Shown piece after piece: positions 1-8,208 of a stretch of 37,652 nucleotides of DNA. Position numbers and translations under genes: made by a program. Source of the stretch: Spirochaetota bacterium. Lineage in GTDB: Bacteria > Spirochaetota > Spirochaetia > Treponematales > Rectinemataceae. The DNA lies in contig VKGY01000026.1 of NCBI GenBank assembly GCA_008080685.1, positions 1-37,652 of the forward strand, read 5' to 3'. The stretch's first letter is position 1, and each line of letters opens with the position of its first letter. The notes under the pieces are model-generated. The model ran no database searches, was not told the origin of the DNA, and saw only the letters and a list, made by a program, of their open reading frames with translations.

Positions 1-540
1 GGCTCAAATTTCCTTGGGGATTCGGATCGCATCGCCCATATTTCTTGGAGCAAAGTGGATCTATTCCTCTACCTGAAGGCGCGAGGCCTTCTTTCCATCG
101 CCACAACCTATAAAAAGTTCAAGCGGGAATGGTTCGTGCCGGGAAGGTTTCCCAAATACAAGCTGGAAAAGCCCTCGGTCCGCGTTGCAGTCGGGGCTAT
201 CCACGCGGACGGGGGCTTTGCGGTGATACCCCATTTCGGCCACCTTTGGAATGACGATCTGGAGGAGATGCGCAAGGACGAGGCCAGGCTTTTAGCGAAG
301 CTGGCTCATTTCCGATCCTTGGGTGTCGACGGTGTGGAACTCTACTGGTATTCCAGGAAGAAAAAAACCGAGGAGATCAACGCCTACGTTCGCTCCGCGG
401 CCGAGCCGATGGGTTTTTTCCTCACCGTCGGTTCCGATTGCCATGGCCCGGGCACCGATAAATGCACGATAGACAAATTTTCCGGAGAGTTTGGGGGATT
501 TGAAAATCGCGTACCATTGTTACGCACAACGATTATCTAG
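1..540 (+). CDS. PHP-domain metal-dependent phosphoesterase, 3' part
   Basis: The reading frame is open from the first base of the window, so the gene begins upstream and 179 codons are visible. The C-terminal half of a PHP fold is recognisable: a VIPHFGH segment gives a metal-ligand histidine, GVDGVELYW gives the conserved glycine-glutamate step, and GSDCHGPG near the end is the typical closing GSDxH metal-binding motif. This matches the TrpH/YciV-like group, which hydrolyses phosphoester bonds of nucleotides or small RNA with divalent metals in the cytoplasm. The exact substrate cannot be told. The stop lies 11 bases before thyX, so the two are probably co-transcribed. A GTG at 55 could be taken for a start, but homologous sequence continues upstream of it. 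Confidence 0.8.
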   Translation, partial: GSNFLGDSDRIAHISWSKVDLFLYLKARGLLSIATTYKKFKREWFVPGRFPKYKLEKPSVRVAVGAIHADGGFAVIPHFGHLWNDDLEEMRKDEARLLAKLAHFRSLGVDGVELYWYSRKKKTEEINAYVRSAAEPMGFFLTVGSDCHGPGTDKCTIDKFSGEFGGFENRVPLLRTTII

Positions 541-551
541 GGGAGCAGTAC

Positions 552-1394
552 ATGGCGCATTGCGTCGTTCCGGAGGCCGAGGCCATTCTGGATCGGGAAT
601 TCAAGGTTTTAGACAAGGGTTTTGTTCGATTGGTGGATTATCTGGGCGGAGACGACAGGATCGTGCAGGCTGCCCGTGTTTCCTATGGCGAAGGCACCAA
701 GAGCTACCGGGAAGACGCGGGGCTTATCGATTACCTGCTTCGCCATGAACACACCTCTCCCTTTGAGCAGGTGATCCTCACCTTCCATGTCAAGCTTCCC
801 ATCTTCGTCGCACGGCAATGGATCCGCCACAGGACAGCCCGGGTCAACGAAATGTCTGGCCGCTATTCGATCATGAAGGACGAGTTCTATGTCCCTGATC
901 CGGCTGACCTGGCGGTTCAGAGCGAAGACAATAAGCAGGGCAGGTCCGACGAGGCCCTTCCCCCGGCCCGGGCTGCGCGAATCCTCGATGCCTTGCAGGG
1001 AGGACAGAAGCGAGCCTACGAGGAATATTCAGCCTATGTGGAAGAAAACATCGCCCGGGAAATCGCCCGGATAAACCTTCCCCTCTCGCTGTACACCGAG
1101 TGGTATTGGCAGATCGACCTCCACAACCTTTTCCGTTTCCTCATGCTTCGCCTAGATCCCCATGCCCAGAAGGAAATCCGGTTCTATGCGGAAGTCCTCC
1201 TGGACATCACCAGGAAAGTAGCGCCCCGGGCCGCCGAAAGCTTTGAGCGCCATGTGATGGGCGGAGTCAGGTTTACCCGTCAGGAAATGAATGAGCTTAA
1301 GCGCCGGCTGGCCTCGCCCGAAGGGGCTTCCCTCCTCTCCGGCAAAGCCCTGGAGAGATTTGAGGAGAAGCTCAAGACGGGCAGGCAGCTCTGA
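552..1394 (+). CDS. thyX: Flavin-dependent thymidylate synthase ThyX
   Basis: The 280-residue product has the ThyX signature RHRx7S at residues 92-102 (RHRTARVNEMS), followed by GRYS. The YTEWYWQIDLHNLFRFLMLR and DPHAQKEIR stretches are the other family hallmarks that form the FAD/dUMP site. ThyX makes dTMP from dUMP using methylene-tetrahydrofolate and NAD(P)H through FAD, replacing ThyA. Length is slightly above the common 220-250 residues, with an extra C-terminal helix region after residue 250. A GGGGAG ribosome-binding site precedes the ATG by about 8 bases. It sits 11 bases after the PHP gene, suggesting an operon related to nucleotides. Confidence 0.96.
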   Translation: MAHCVVPEAEAILDREFKVLDKGFVRLVDYLGGDDRIVQAARVSYGEGTKSYREDAGLIDYLLRHEHTSPFEQVILTFHVKLPIFVARQWIRHRTARVNEMSGRYSIMKDEFYVPDPADLAVQSEDNKQGRSDEALPPARAARILDALQGGQKRAYEEYSAYVEENIAREIARINLPLSLYTEWYWQIDLHNLFRFLMLRLDPHAQKEIRFYAEVLLDITRKVAPRAAESFERHVMGGVRFTRQEMNELKRRLASPEGASLLSGKALERFEEKLKTGRQL

Positions 1395-1495
1395 AAATCA
1401 CCTGATTCTTACTGGCCATCCTCCCTTGACAGACCCTCCCCAAACCTGCTCCCGGCCATAAGAGTCGAGGAATAACGAGTGTCGTCCCACCCGTC

Positions 1496-1538
1496 TTGAC
1501 CTTTATTGACCGATGGTCATAATGTGACTTTTGGTCAA
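1496..1538 (+). promoter_or_regulatory. Promoter with TetR-type operator upstream of the TetR/RND operon
   Basis: TTGACC at 1496-1501 and CATAAT at 1518-1523 are separated by 16 bases, a good sigma-70-type promoter. A palindrome TGACC-GAT-GGTCA (1507-1519) fills the spacer and touches the -10 box. A further GGTCAA at 1533-1538 mirrors the first TTGACC. This placement would let a TetR dimer block RNA polymerase, so autorepression of the downstream regulator and exporter operon is likely. The binding itself is inferred. Confidence 0.7.
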
Positions 1539-1564
1539 CAATATTGTTCCGGAGGAAGGTCGAG

Positions 1565-2239
1565 ATGGGCATTGCGGATAGAAAGCAAAGAGAAAAGGAA
1601 GAACGCCGTACCCTCATTTTAAAAAAGGCCAAGGAGCTTATACTCGAGCGAGGCGTGGATTTCCTCAGCATGCAGGAAATCGCCGACAGCGCCGAGCTTT
1701 CCAAGGCAGCCCTCTACCTTTATTTCCCCGGAAAGGAAGCCATCCTTTCGGCGATTCTCGAGGAAGCAGCCACCACCTTCATGGACTACGCGAAGGAGAG
1801 AACCAACCCCGAAGCTTCGGGCATAGAGGCTATCCACTCCCTCTGGAAAGGTTTTTTGGATTTTTATGGAGAATCTGAAGATATTTTCCTTCTCACGGGG
1901 ATCAACCGCTCGGTCAACCCAGGCTTTCCCATCGAAGGCTTCGGCGAAACCGGCAATGCTCCCATGGAAAGCCTCTTGGCCTTCATAGCCGCGTACCTGG
2001 AAAGGGGAATGTCGGACGGCACCACCATGGAAGGCATCGATCCGGTCAAATCCGCGCGAATCATAGTCATGGTGGCCACATCGATAATCGACCAGGCGGC
2101 GCGCCTGCCACGGCAAGCCCGGGATGCGAAAAAGATTCAGGAAATATTGCGCGAAACCTTGGAAATCATCCTGCGGGGTTTCGCCGGTCCTCAAGCGCCG
2201 CGTGAGGCGCTGCGCCTTGGCTCGCCCATACGAAATTGA
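1565..2239 (+). CDS. TetR/AcrR family transcriptional regulator
   Basis: The product is 224 residues. The N-terminal 55 residues form a TetR helix-turn-helix: MQEIADSAELSKAALYLYFPGKEAIL matches the family pattern IA..A..S...LY.YF..KE.L in spacing. The rest is the variable ligand-binding domain. The ATG at 1565 is preferred over the TTG at 1544 because GGAGG lies 9 bases upstream of it. The gene heads an operon with an RND exporter (21-base gap), a LolA-like protein and an outer-membrane barrel. It has its own palindromic operator, so it most likely represses the exporter until a lipid-like or toxic ligand binds. The ligand is unknown. Confidence 0.93.
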   Translation: MGIADRKQREKEERRTLILKKAKELILERGVDFLSMQEIADSAELSKAALYLYFPGKEAILSAILEEAATTFMDYAKERTNPEASGIEAIHSLWKGFLDFYGESEDIFLLTGINRSVNPGFPIEGFGETGNAPMESLLAFIAAYLERGMSDGTTMEGIDPVKSARIIVMVATSIIDQAARLPRQARDAKKIQEILRETLEIILRGFAGPQAPREALRLGSPIRN

Positions 2240-2260
2240 CTCGAGGGAGTACATAGGAAC

Positions 2261-4963
2261 ATGGAAAAGTTTTTTAAGCATCCGTGGCGGATTGTAGCCG
2301 CCATAGGAGCGATCACTGTTTTTTTTGTCCTTCAGTTGCCGAGGGCTCAGTTGGACAACAATAATTTTCGCTTCGTGCCCGACAAGGATCCACAGAGGGT
2401 CCTGACCATGAAAATCGACGAAACCTTCGGTAGCCAGATCATGGTGCTTGTTGGCCTGGAGCGAAGGTCGGGTACGGTGTTCGACAGAGAATTCCTCTTG
2501 GTGTTGCGCGAATTCGATGCCAAGGTGGGCGAACTCGATATTGTAGATTCGGTGTCTTCCATCGTTTCCACAGATTACATAGACGGTCTTGGCGATTCGG
2601 TGATCGTCTCGCCTTTGATCGCAAGCGATTTTTCAGGCAAGCCCGAGGAAATCTCCCGTCTTAAGGAAAAACTCCTGGGCTGGGATATGTATCGGAGAGC
2701 CTTGATTTCCGACGACTTCACCGCAACCCAAGTAGTGGTGGCCTTGGACGTCGGCACCGACGATGCTGGCTCTCCCGCGACCATCGAAGGCTATGAGAGG
2801 ATACGCGCGTTAGCTGATTCAATAGGGTTCACGACCACAAATGTCTATATGGCTGGTCTGCCGGTCATCAGCGCCGAAGTCAACGTAGCCACGAAAAAGG
2901 ATCTTCTCTTCCTTGTGCCGATGGTCATTGTCGTGGTCGTCGGCGTGCTATTCCTTTCTTTCAAGCGCCTTTCCAGCGTACTCATCCCTCTTCTCACCGT
3001 GGCTATCTCGGCGACTTGGGCGATTGGGGCGATGCCGCTTTTTGGAGTCAAGCTTTCGATCCTTTCCACTGTCCTGCCCGTGATCCTTGTGGCGGTGGGC
3101 AGCGCTTATGGCATCCATGTGGTGAGCCATCATTACGATGAAGCGGCCAAAAGAAAGCACATGGACCCGGAAGAGCACAGGCAGCTGGTCTTCGCCGTGA
3201 TGCGGCGCATTGGGTGGCCGGTTTTTCTCGCCGCGTTGACCACGTTCGTAGGGTTTGTTTCTTTTTGCTTTACTTCGGTGGTGCCAATCTTCGAGTTTGG
3301 GATATTTTCTAGCTTCGGCGTCGCCACGGCTTTCCTTGTGTCCATGACGCTGATCCCCGCCTTATTCATAATCCGAGGGCCGGAGAGGGCCAAGCCGAAA
3401 TCCTGGGGAAAGAGGATGGAGCACGGCACCGCAGATTCCTTGAGTGAAGCCATAGCTGATTCACTTTGCCTCGTCGCTAGAAAGCGCCGTACAACCTTGG
3501 CGGCAGGGGCGGGAATCATTCTTTTGTCGTTTATCGGACTTTCGCGCATTGTGATCGACAATGTCTTGGTGGAATACTTCAAGCCTTCCACCGAGGTGGC
3601 GCGCGCTGATGCCTTTGTGAGGGAAAAGTTCGGCGGATCCAAGATGGTGAATGTGGTGGTGGAAGGAGAAAAACCCGGTGATGTCCTGACCCCGGAGGTA
3701 CTTGGGGCGATGGATGGTCTTGCGCGCTACTTGGCAGATTATGTGCCCGAGGTGGGGAAAACCACGGGTTTCACGGATATGGTCAAGCGTATCAACCAGG
3801 TGATGCATGCCGACGTGGATTCCGAAGGCGTCGCGCCTAAAAGGGCAGCCCCTACGACGGAAACCGCTCCGGCGGCAGGGAACGAGCCGGTCTTTGGATT
3901 CGGCCGCTTCGGAAGCTCTGAAGAATCGGAAGAAACCCCAGCCGCGCCAGCGGCTGAGAACCATCTGGCTTATGAGAACCCCAAGGGGGGTGTAACGGGT
4001 AAAGCCTTGTCGGAGGAATCTTTCGCCGAATACCTCTCCAAGGCGCTCGCCCTGGCGGATCGGCGGGACTTGAGCGCCGAGGATCTGACGGCGAACTTGA
4101 AAAAGTCGATGAACTACAAGGGCGCGGCGTATTACGAAGTACCTACCGATCCTGCGCGGTACGGCTTTTCAACTTCCGAAGAGCTTAAAGGCCTGGTGTC
4201 AAACTACCTGGTACTCCTCTCGGGGGATATCAGAGCCTTCGCCGACGACCCTCTGGAACCAAAATCCATCTGCATGAACGTCCAGCTCAGGACAGTCGGC
4301 CAGAGGGATACGGACCGGGCGTTGGAAAAAATGCGCACCTACATCGCGGACAATTTTCCCAAGAACGTGAACGTCATCATCGGCGGAACCGCGTTGGTGG
4401 AGAAATCGCTCAACGACCTGGTCGTGCAATCCCAGTTTGTGTCCCTGGGCGTATCCTTGGCATTGGTGTTCTTGATCCTCGCCATCTACTATCGATCCAT
4501 TGTGGCCGGCTTTATAGGCTTGGCACCCCTTTCGATCTCGATCCTCATCAATTTCGCGGTGATGGGCTGGGCGGGAATTAAACTGAATATCGGCACTGCG
4601 ATGGTGGCAAGCATCGCCATCGGGGTTGGCATCGACTACACCATCCACTACATGGCCGCCTACCACAACGAATTTCTCGCCACCGGCGGGAAGGGGGATT
4701 TTCTACGCCGAACCTTCAGGGACTCTGGCAAGGTCATCCTCATGAATGCCGTATCCGTGGGTCTTGGCTTCGCAGTCTTGGCGCTTTCGCAATTCAACAT
4801 CCTTGCCGACCTCGGCAAGCTCATCCTTCTCACCATGGCCACCAGCTCCGTGGTGAGCCTTACCTTGCTTCCCGTGCTGCTCAACGTGCTCGATCCGGCT
4901 TTCATCCGCAGACCTTTGCCTTCGGACAAAAAAAGCCAGGCTTCCATGGAGGTTACCAAATGA
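2261..4963 (+). CDS. RND/MMPL-family exporter
   Basis: The 900-residue inner-membrane protein has the duplicated RND layout. There is one N-terminal membrane helix (about 10-28) and a first periplasmic domain to about 215. Five membrane helices follow to about 385, starting LFLVPMVIVVVVGVLF and including the sterol-sensing-like VAVGSAYGIHVVSHHY. Then come a seventh helix near 415, a second periplasmic domain, and five C-terminal helices including IAIGVGIDYTIHYMAAY. The GxGxxYxIH and GVGIDYxIH segments correspond to RND helices 4 and 10, which carry proton-relay residues. The second periplasmic domain holds an unusual Pro/Ala/Glu-rich linker around residues 520-580. The size and single-chain form resemble MMPL/HpnN-type lipid exporters rather than tripartite AcrB. 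It overlaps the next gene by ATGA. Confidence 0.92.
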   Translation: MEKFFKHPWRIVAAIGAITVFFVLQLPRAQLDNNNFRFVPDKDPQRVLTMKIDETFGSQIMVLVGLERRSGTVFDREFLLVLREFDAKVGELDIVDSVSSIVSTDYIDGLGDSVIVSPLIASDFSGKPEEISRLKEKLLGWDMYRRALISDDFTATQVVVALDVGTDDAGSPATIEGYERIRALADSIGFTTTNVYMAGLPVISAEVNVATKKDLLFLVPMVIVVVVGVLFLSFKRLSSVLIPLLTVAISATWAIGAMPLFGVKLSILSTVLPVILVAVGSAYGIHVVSHHYDEAAKRKHMDPEEHRQLVFAVMRRIGWPVFLAALTTFVGFVSFCFTSVVPIFEFGIFSSFGVATAFLVSMTLIPALFIIRGPERAKPKSWGKRMEHGTADSLSEAIADSLCLVARKRRTTLAAGAGIILLSFIGLSRIVIDNVLVEYFKPSTEVARADAFVREKFGGSKMVNVVVEGEKPGDVLTPEVLGAMDGLARYLADYVPEVGKTTGFTDMVKRINQVMHADVDSEGVAPKRAAPTTETAPAAGNEPVFGFGRFGSSEESEETPAAPAAENHLAYENPKGGVTGKALSEESFAEYLSKALALADRRDLSAEDLTANLKKSMNYKGAAYYEVPTDPARYGFSTSEELKGLVSNYLVLLSGDIRAFADDPLEPKSICMNVQLRTVGQRDTDRALEKMRTYIADNFPKNVNVIIGGTALVEKSLNDLVVQSQFVSLGVSLALVFLILAIYYRSIVAGFIGLAPLSISILINFAVMGWAGIKLNIGTAMVASIAIGVGIDYTIHYMAAYHNEFLATGGKGDFLRRTFRDSGKVILMNAVSVGLGFAVLALSQFNILADLGKLILLTMATSSVVSLTLLPVLLNVLDPAFIRRPLPSDKKSQASMEVTK

Positions 4964-5748
4964 GAAATCCGCGTTTCCCGTCGATCGCGCCCATTGTCGC
5001 CGCGCTTATGCTTTTTTCCTCAATCGGGGCCTTTGCCCAGAGCGCTGAGGAAATCGTCAAGAGTTCCCGGGATCGGATCCAGGCCGACTCGGTTTCTACC
5101 AGGTCCCGGATGGTGATAATCGCCAAGGACGGCAGTTCCTCCGAAAGGCTCATCGATCAATATTCCGCGAAAATTGACGGGGTCAACAAGACAGTGGTCA
5201 TTTTCCAGAAACCCGCCAGCGTTGCGAATACGAGATTCCTTACGGTCGAGAGCGCAGGGAAGGCCGAAGATAGATGGATTTTCCTGCCCTCCCTCGGGAA
5301 GGTGCGGCGAATTTCTTCCGGAGAAGGATCGGCCAGCTTCATGGGCACCGATCTTTCCTATGATGATGTCTCCTCGGCCAACCGCGCGGCATCGGCGGAC
5401 AGCCATCGGATCCTGAGAGAGGAGAAGCTCGATGGAAAAGATTGCTGGGTGGTAGAGTCGAAGCCGAAAACCCAAGAATACCAATATTCAAAAATACTTT
5501 CCTGGGTGGAGAAGTCCACAAGGATCGCATTCAGGATAGAGTTGTACGATCGAAAGGGCGAGTTGGCGAAGATCCTGGACATCCTCGATGTCCAGGACAG
5601 GCAGGGCAGGTTTACGCCCTTGGCTACTAGGATGAGCACGGTGAAGGCGAAGACTTCGACTACGATTTATGTGGAAATCATCAAATACGACGACCCGATC
5701 CCCGCGGGGGTGTTCACCACGAAATTCCTTGAAACCGGGAGGCCATGA
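4960..5748 (+). CDS. LolA-like outer membrane lipoprotein-sorting protein
   Basis: The 262-residue protein starts with a signal peptide (hydrophobic core IAPIVAALMLFSSIGAFA, probable cleavage after AFA/Q). The mature part fits the LolA-like family of beta-sheet lipid-carrying periplasmic proteins: an early helix EEIVKSSRDRIQAD, the RSRMVI strand, the DRWIFLPSLGKVRRI segment, SFMGTDLSYDD, and a C-terminal YVEIIKYDDPIP strand. Such proteins are regularly encoded next to RND/MMPL exporters and are thought to carry a lipid across the periplasm. It overlaps both neighbours by four bases, so it is translationally coupled between the exporter and the outer-membrane protein. The cargo is unknown. Confidence 0.9.
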   Translation: MRNPRFPSIAPIVAALMLFSSIGAFAQSAEEIVKSSRDRIQADSVSTRSRMVIIAKDGSSSERLIDQYSAKIDGVNKTVVIFQKPASVANTRFLTVESAGKAEDRWIFLPSLGKVRRISSGEGSASFMGTDLSYDDVSSANRAASADSHRILREEKLDGKDCWVVESKPKTQEYQYSKILSWVEKSTRIAFRIELYDRKGELAKILDILDVQDRQGRFTPLATRMSTVKAKTSTTIYVEIIKYDDPIPAGVFTTKFLETGRP

Positions 5749-7079
5749 TGAAAAATCCAAGGCATTTGGGTGTGATAGCGTTGTGCGCTTTAATAGTCGC
5801 CGCGGGGATTCCTGTATTTGGCCAGGATTTCGGATTTGCGGCCGAGGACGAGGATGCCCCGGGGTCTTCCCGTTCCGGGATTTCTGGATGGATCGACATA
5901 GGGGCCGCCGCGCTTTTCGCGTCATTCGGGGATCCGTCTGCAATTTCCTTAGGCGATTTGGCCGCTTCCCGGATCGAGTTTTCCTGGGACAGCGGCAAGT
6001 TCGGGGCGACCGCGGCCTTGATGGTGTCAAAATCGCGCATCGCGAGTGATCCCGCGTCCCTCGTGGACACCGCCGTGCTCTCGTACTTCGGGGAAAAGTT
6101 CTGGTTTGAAGGCGGCTTGATGAAGCTTTCCTGGGGCAGGGCGGACAGCCAAGGACCTTTGGATGTGACAAATCCCCTAGATCTGCGGGATCTTACGGTT
6201 TCCGATCCCTTGGAACGAAAAATAGCCATGCCTATGCTGCGGGCCCGGTATTCCTTAAACCAGGCTTCCGCCCTTGAGGCGGTCTTCATTCCCAGCTTCG
6301 CAGGCCACAGGATGGCCTTGGACGGAATCTGGGCACCCGCGGCGCTTAAGTCCCTGGCTGTCATGGTCCAGCCGGAGAAAATGCTCGACGCCGCGGCCAA
6401 AGACCTGGCGCCAAGGACAACGCTTAACAATTTCCAGGCCGGGGCTCGTTTTTCCGCCTCCCTGGTCTCCGTGGACCTCGGCCTCCAATACTTCTACGGC
6501 TTTCTTCCCACCCCTGCCGCTTCGGTCTTGATTAAAGGTCCCCCAGGAGACCCAAACAACGATGTGAGCTTCAGCTACAATCGCTACCAGCAGGTCGGCG
6601 CGGACTTCGCCTTTGTCGCGGCGGGCTTTTCCTTCCGGGGAGAAGTGGCGGCCAACCTGACCGGGGATCTGGCGGGAAGCGACCCTGAAGTCTACAATCC
6701 CGCCATCGCCTATTCCCTGGGCTTCGATCGGGATCTCTTCGGCATGGCAACCCTGAATCTTCAGTACTCCGGCAGCTACAGGATCAACAACGGTGCGATC
6801 GTGGCTCCCTTGGACATTGAGACCGGAAAGCCGGAATTCGCCTCCACGCTGACAGGAATGCTGACCCGAAGCTTTTTCAAGGACAAAGTGGGACTGAGTC
6901 TCGGAGGAATCTGGGGCCTGAGTTCCCAAGACTTCCTGCTGATGCCAAAAATCACCTTTGTCTCCGGAGACGCAGAAGCCAGCGTCCAGGCGGGAATCTT
7001 CGGCGGACTCTCCTCGGGAGACCTGGGGCAATATGCGGAATCTAGCTATCTCAAGGTCAACCTAAGGTATCGGTTTTAG
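5745..7079 (+). CDS. Outer-membrane beta-barrel protein of the RND operon
   Basis: The 444-residue protein has a signal peptide (hydrophobic core VIALCALIVAAGIPVFG, cleavage likely before QDF). It then shows many alternating hydrophobic/polar strands rich in Gly, Ser and aromatic residues, and ends in SYLKVNLRYRF. The terminal phenylalanine preceded by alternating residues is the beta-barrel assembly signal recognised by BamA. No internal domain is recognisable by eye. It resembles the DUF1302-like or porin-like proteins encoded with RND/LolA-like pairs. The ATG overlaps the preceding stop, and a second ATG follows directly. As last gene of the operon it may be the outer-membrane endpoint or receptor of the export path. 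Confidence 0.82.
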   Translation: MMKNPRHLGVIALCALIVAAGIPVFGQDFGFAAEDEDAPGSSRSGISGWIDIGAAALFASFGDPSAISLGDLAASRIEFSWDSGKFGATAALMVSKSRIASDPASLVDTAVLSYFGEKFWFEGGLMKLSWGRADSQGPLDVTNPLDLRDLTVSDPLERKIAMPMLRARYSLNQASALEAVFIPSFAGHRMALDGIWAPAALKSLAVMVQPEKMLDAAAKDLAPRTTLNNFQAGARFSASLVSVDLGLQYFYGFLPTPAASVLIKGPPGDPNNDVSFSYNRYQQVGADFAFVAAGFSFRGEVAANLTGDLAGSDPEVYNPAIAYSLGFDRDLFGMATLNLQYSGSYRINNGAIVAPLDIETGKPEFASTLTGMLTRSFFKDKVGLSLGGIWGLSSQDFLLMPKITFVSGDAEASVQAGIFGGLSSGDLGQYAESSYLKVNLRYRF

Positions 7080-8119
7080 AGCCTGACGCTTTTATCCTCT
7101 CCCATGCCGAAGAGGGAGGAAGCGTCGATAGCCTGGCCCCGTAGGGTGAATCCGCCTGAAAAGCCACCGAAGGGACCCGCGTAATCGATAGCCGCGAGGC
7201 CCAGCCTCATTGAGATGTCGTGGGAAACCTCAGGATAGAACCGGAGATCCACGACACCTTTCCTGTCCCTGATGATCCAGGGACCCTCCCGTCCGTCGGG
7301 GCGCTCGAAGCGGACCGGCGGAAGGGTATGGACTTCCTTTCCCAACCAAAGGCGATTTTCGTTGTAGCGTTCCTGGTCCAAGACTTGGTTGTCCGTGAGA
7401 TTGAAGCCTATCCTCCTGCCCTGGGCGTCGATACCGAAGCCGGTGACCCAATCGTAATGGAGACGGTAGGGATAATAGCCCTTGTGGTCGTCGAAGGCTC
7501 CCGAGGCGGTATTGGAATCGAAACGATGGGTATGCCCGTCGATGGACAAAAGACCCGAGCAAGGAAGAAGTACCTTGGTGGAATAAATGCCGCGGTTGTC
7601 GCCCAAGGGCATGCAGACCGAGATTGGACTTGCATCGTGGGGAGAAAAGTCAAAACGCAGGTCCAGGGCGATATCCTCTGGGGCTGCATGGCTGGGCTTT
7701 GAGCGGGCGTGCAGGCCGATATAGGAAGCCTCGGGATCTATCCTGAGGGAAAGTCGGTCTGTTCCTTGGTCCGCGTGGGTTTCGGAGAATTCAAGGCTTT
7801 TGGACATGATGAATCTGCTTAAAGGGAACATGCGCCTGAATCCGTGCTTGGCCTTATCTTTTCTATTCCATAGGTCCACGGAAGCCATGGAGATGAATTT
7901 AGCGTCGTAGAGCACGGCGAATACAAACCAGGTGTCGTCGCCCGCCTGTAAGGCCCTCCATTCCTTGAGGCGCATCCGCTTCAGGATGCGTAGAATCCGG
8001 AATCCATAGGGCTTGACCACATCGAGAAGATTTGCTTCTCCGGGATAGCCCGACCATGAGCCGAACTTCATCCTTCCGTGGTCTACGATGGACGCGGGAG
8101 CTTGGATTGAATTGGCCAT
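7076..8119 (-). CDS. DUF2804 domain protein
   Basis: The 347-residue protein matches the DUF2804 family in overall pattern. It has an N-terminal GxWSGYPGEANLLDV segment, a central DHKGYYPYRLHYDWVTGFG block with the repeated W/Y/G residues of the family, and a GFNLTDNQVLDQERYNENRLWLG segment. The C-terminus carries LGLAAIDYAGPFGGFSG. The biochemical role of the family is not established; its fold is related to lipocalin-like or hydroxyneurosporene-synthase-like beta barrels. There is no signal peptide, so it is cytoplasmic. It converges with the outer-membrane barrel gene (4-base overlap) and diverges from anmK. A -10 box lies 6 bases before the ATG, suggesting a leaderless message. Confidence 0.85.
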   Translation of the reverse strand: MANSIQAPASIVDHGRMKFGSWSGYPGEANLLDVVKPYGFRILRILKRMRLKEWRALQAGDDTWFVFAVLYDAKFISMASVDLWNRKDKAKHGFRRMFPLSRFIMSKSLEFSETHADQGTDRLSLRIDPEASYIGLHARSKPSHAAPEDIALDLRFDFSPHDASPISVCMPLGDNRGIYSTKVLLPCSGLLSIDGHTHRFDSNTASGAFDDHKGYYPYRLHYDWVTGFGIDAQGRRIGFNLTDNQVLDQERYNENRLWLGKEVHTLPPVRFERPDGREGPWIIRDRKGVVDLRFYPEVSHDISMRLGLAAIDYAGPFGGFSGGFTLRGQAIDASSLFGMGEDKSVRL

Positions 8120-8125
8120 TATTCC

Positions 8126-8201
8126 ATACTAAATCGATATTTCCCGATCCGCAAGGAAAATTTGGCGAATCCTTGCGGGGTGAAAAAAATTGCCATATAC
8201 T
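8126..8201. promoter_or_regulatory. Divergent promoter pair for the DUF2804 gene and anmK
   Basis: Reverse strand: TTGCGG (8149-8154), 17 bases, TAGTAT (8126-8131), then 6 bases to the ATG at 8119. Forward strand: TTGCGG (8173-8178), 17 bases, TATACT (8196-8201), then 7 bases to the ATG at 8209. The two promoters are near mirror images and both put the expected transcription start on or next to the start codon. Neither gene has a clear Shine-Dalgarno sequence. Confidence 0.65.
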
Positions 8202-8208
8202 CCACCCC

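Noticed and set aside
1395-1495. Terminator after thyX
   Set aside because: No stable hairpin with a T run could be found in the 100 bases before the TetR promoter.
7220-7702. Long forward open frame of 160 codons
   Set aside because: It lies antisense to the well-supported DUF2804 gene, has no family features and no ribosome-binding site; it is a shadow of GC-rich coding sequence.
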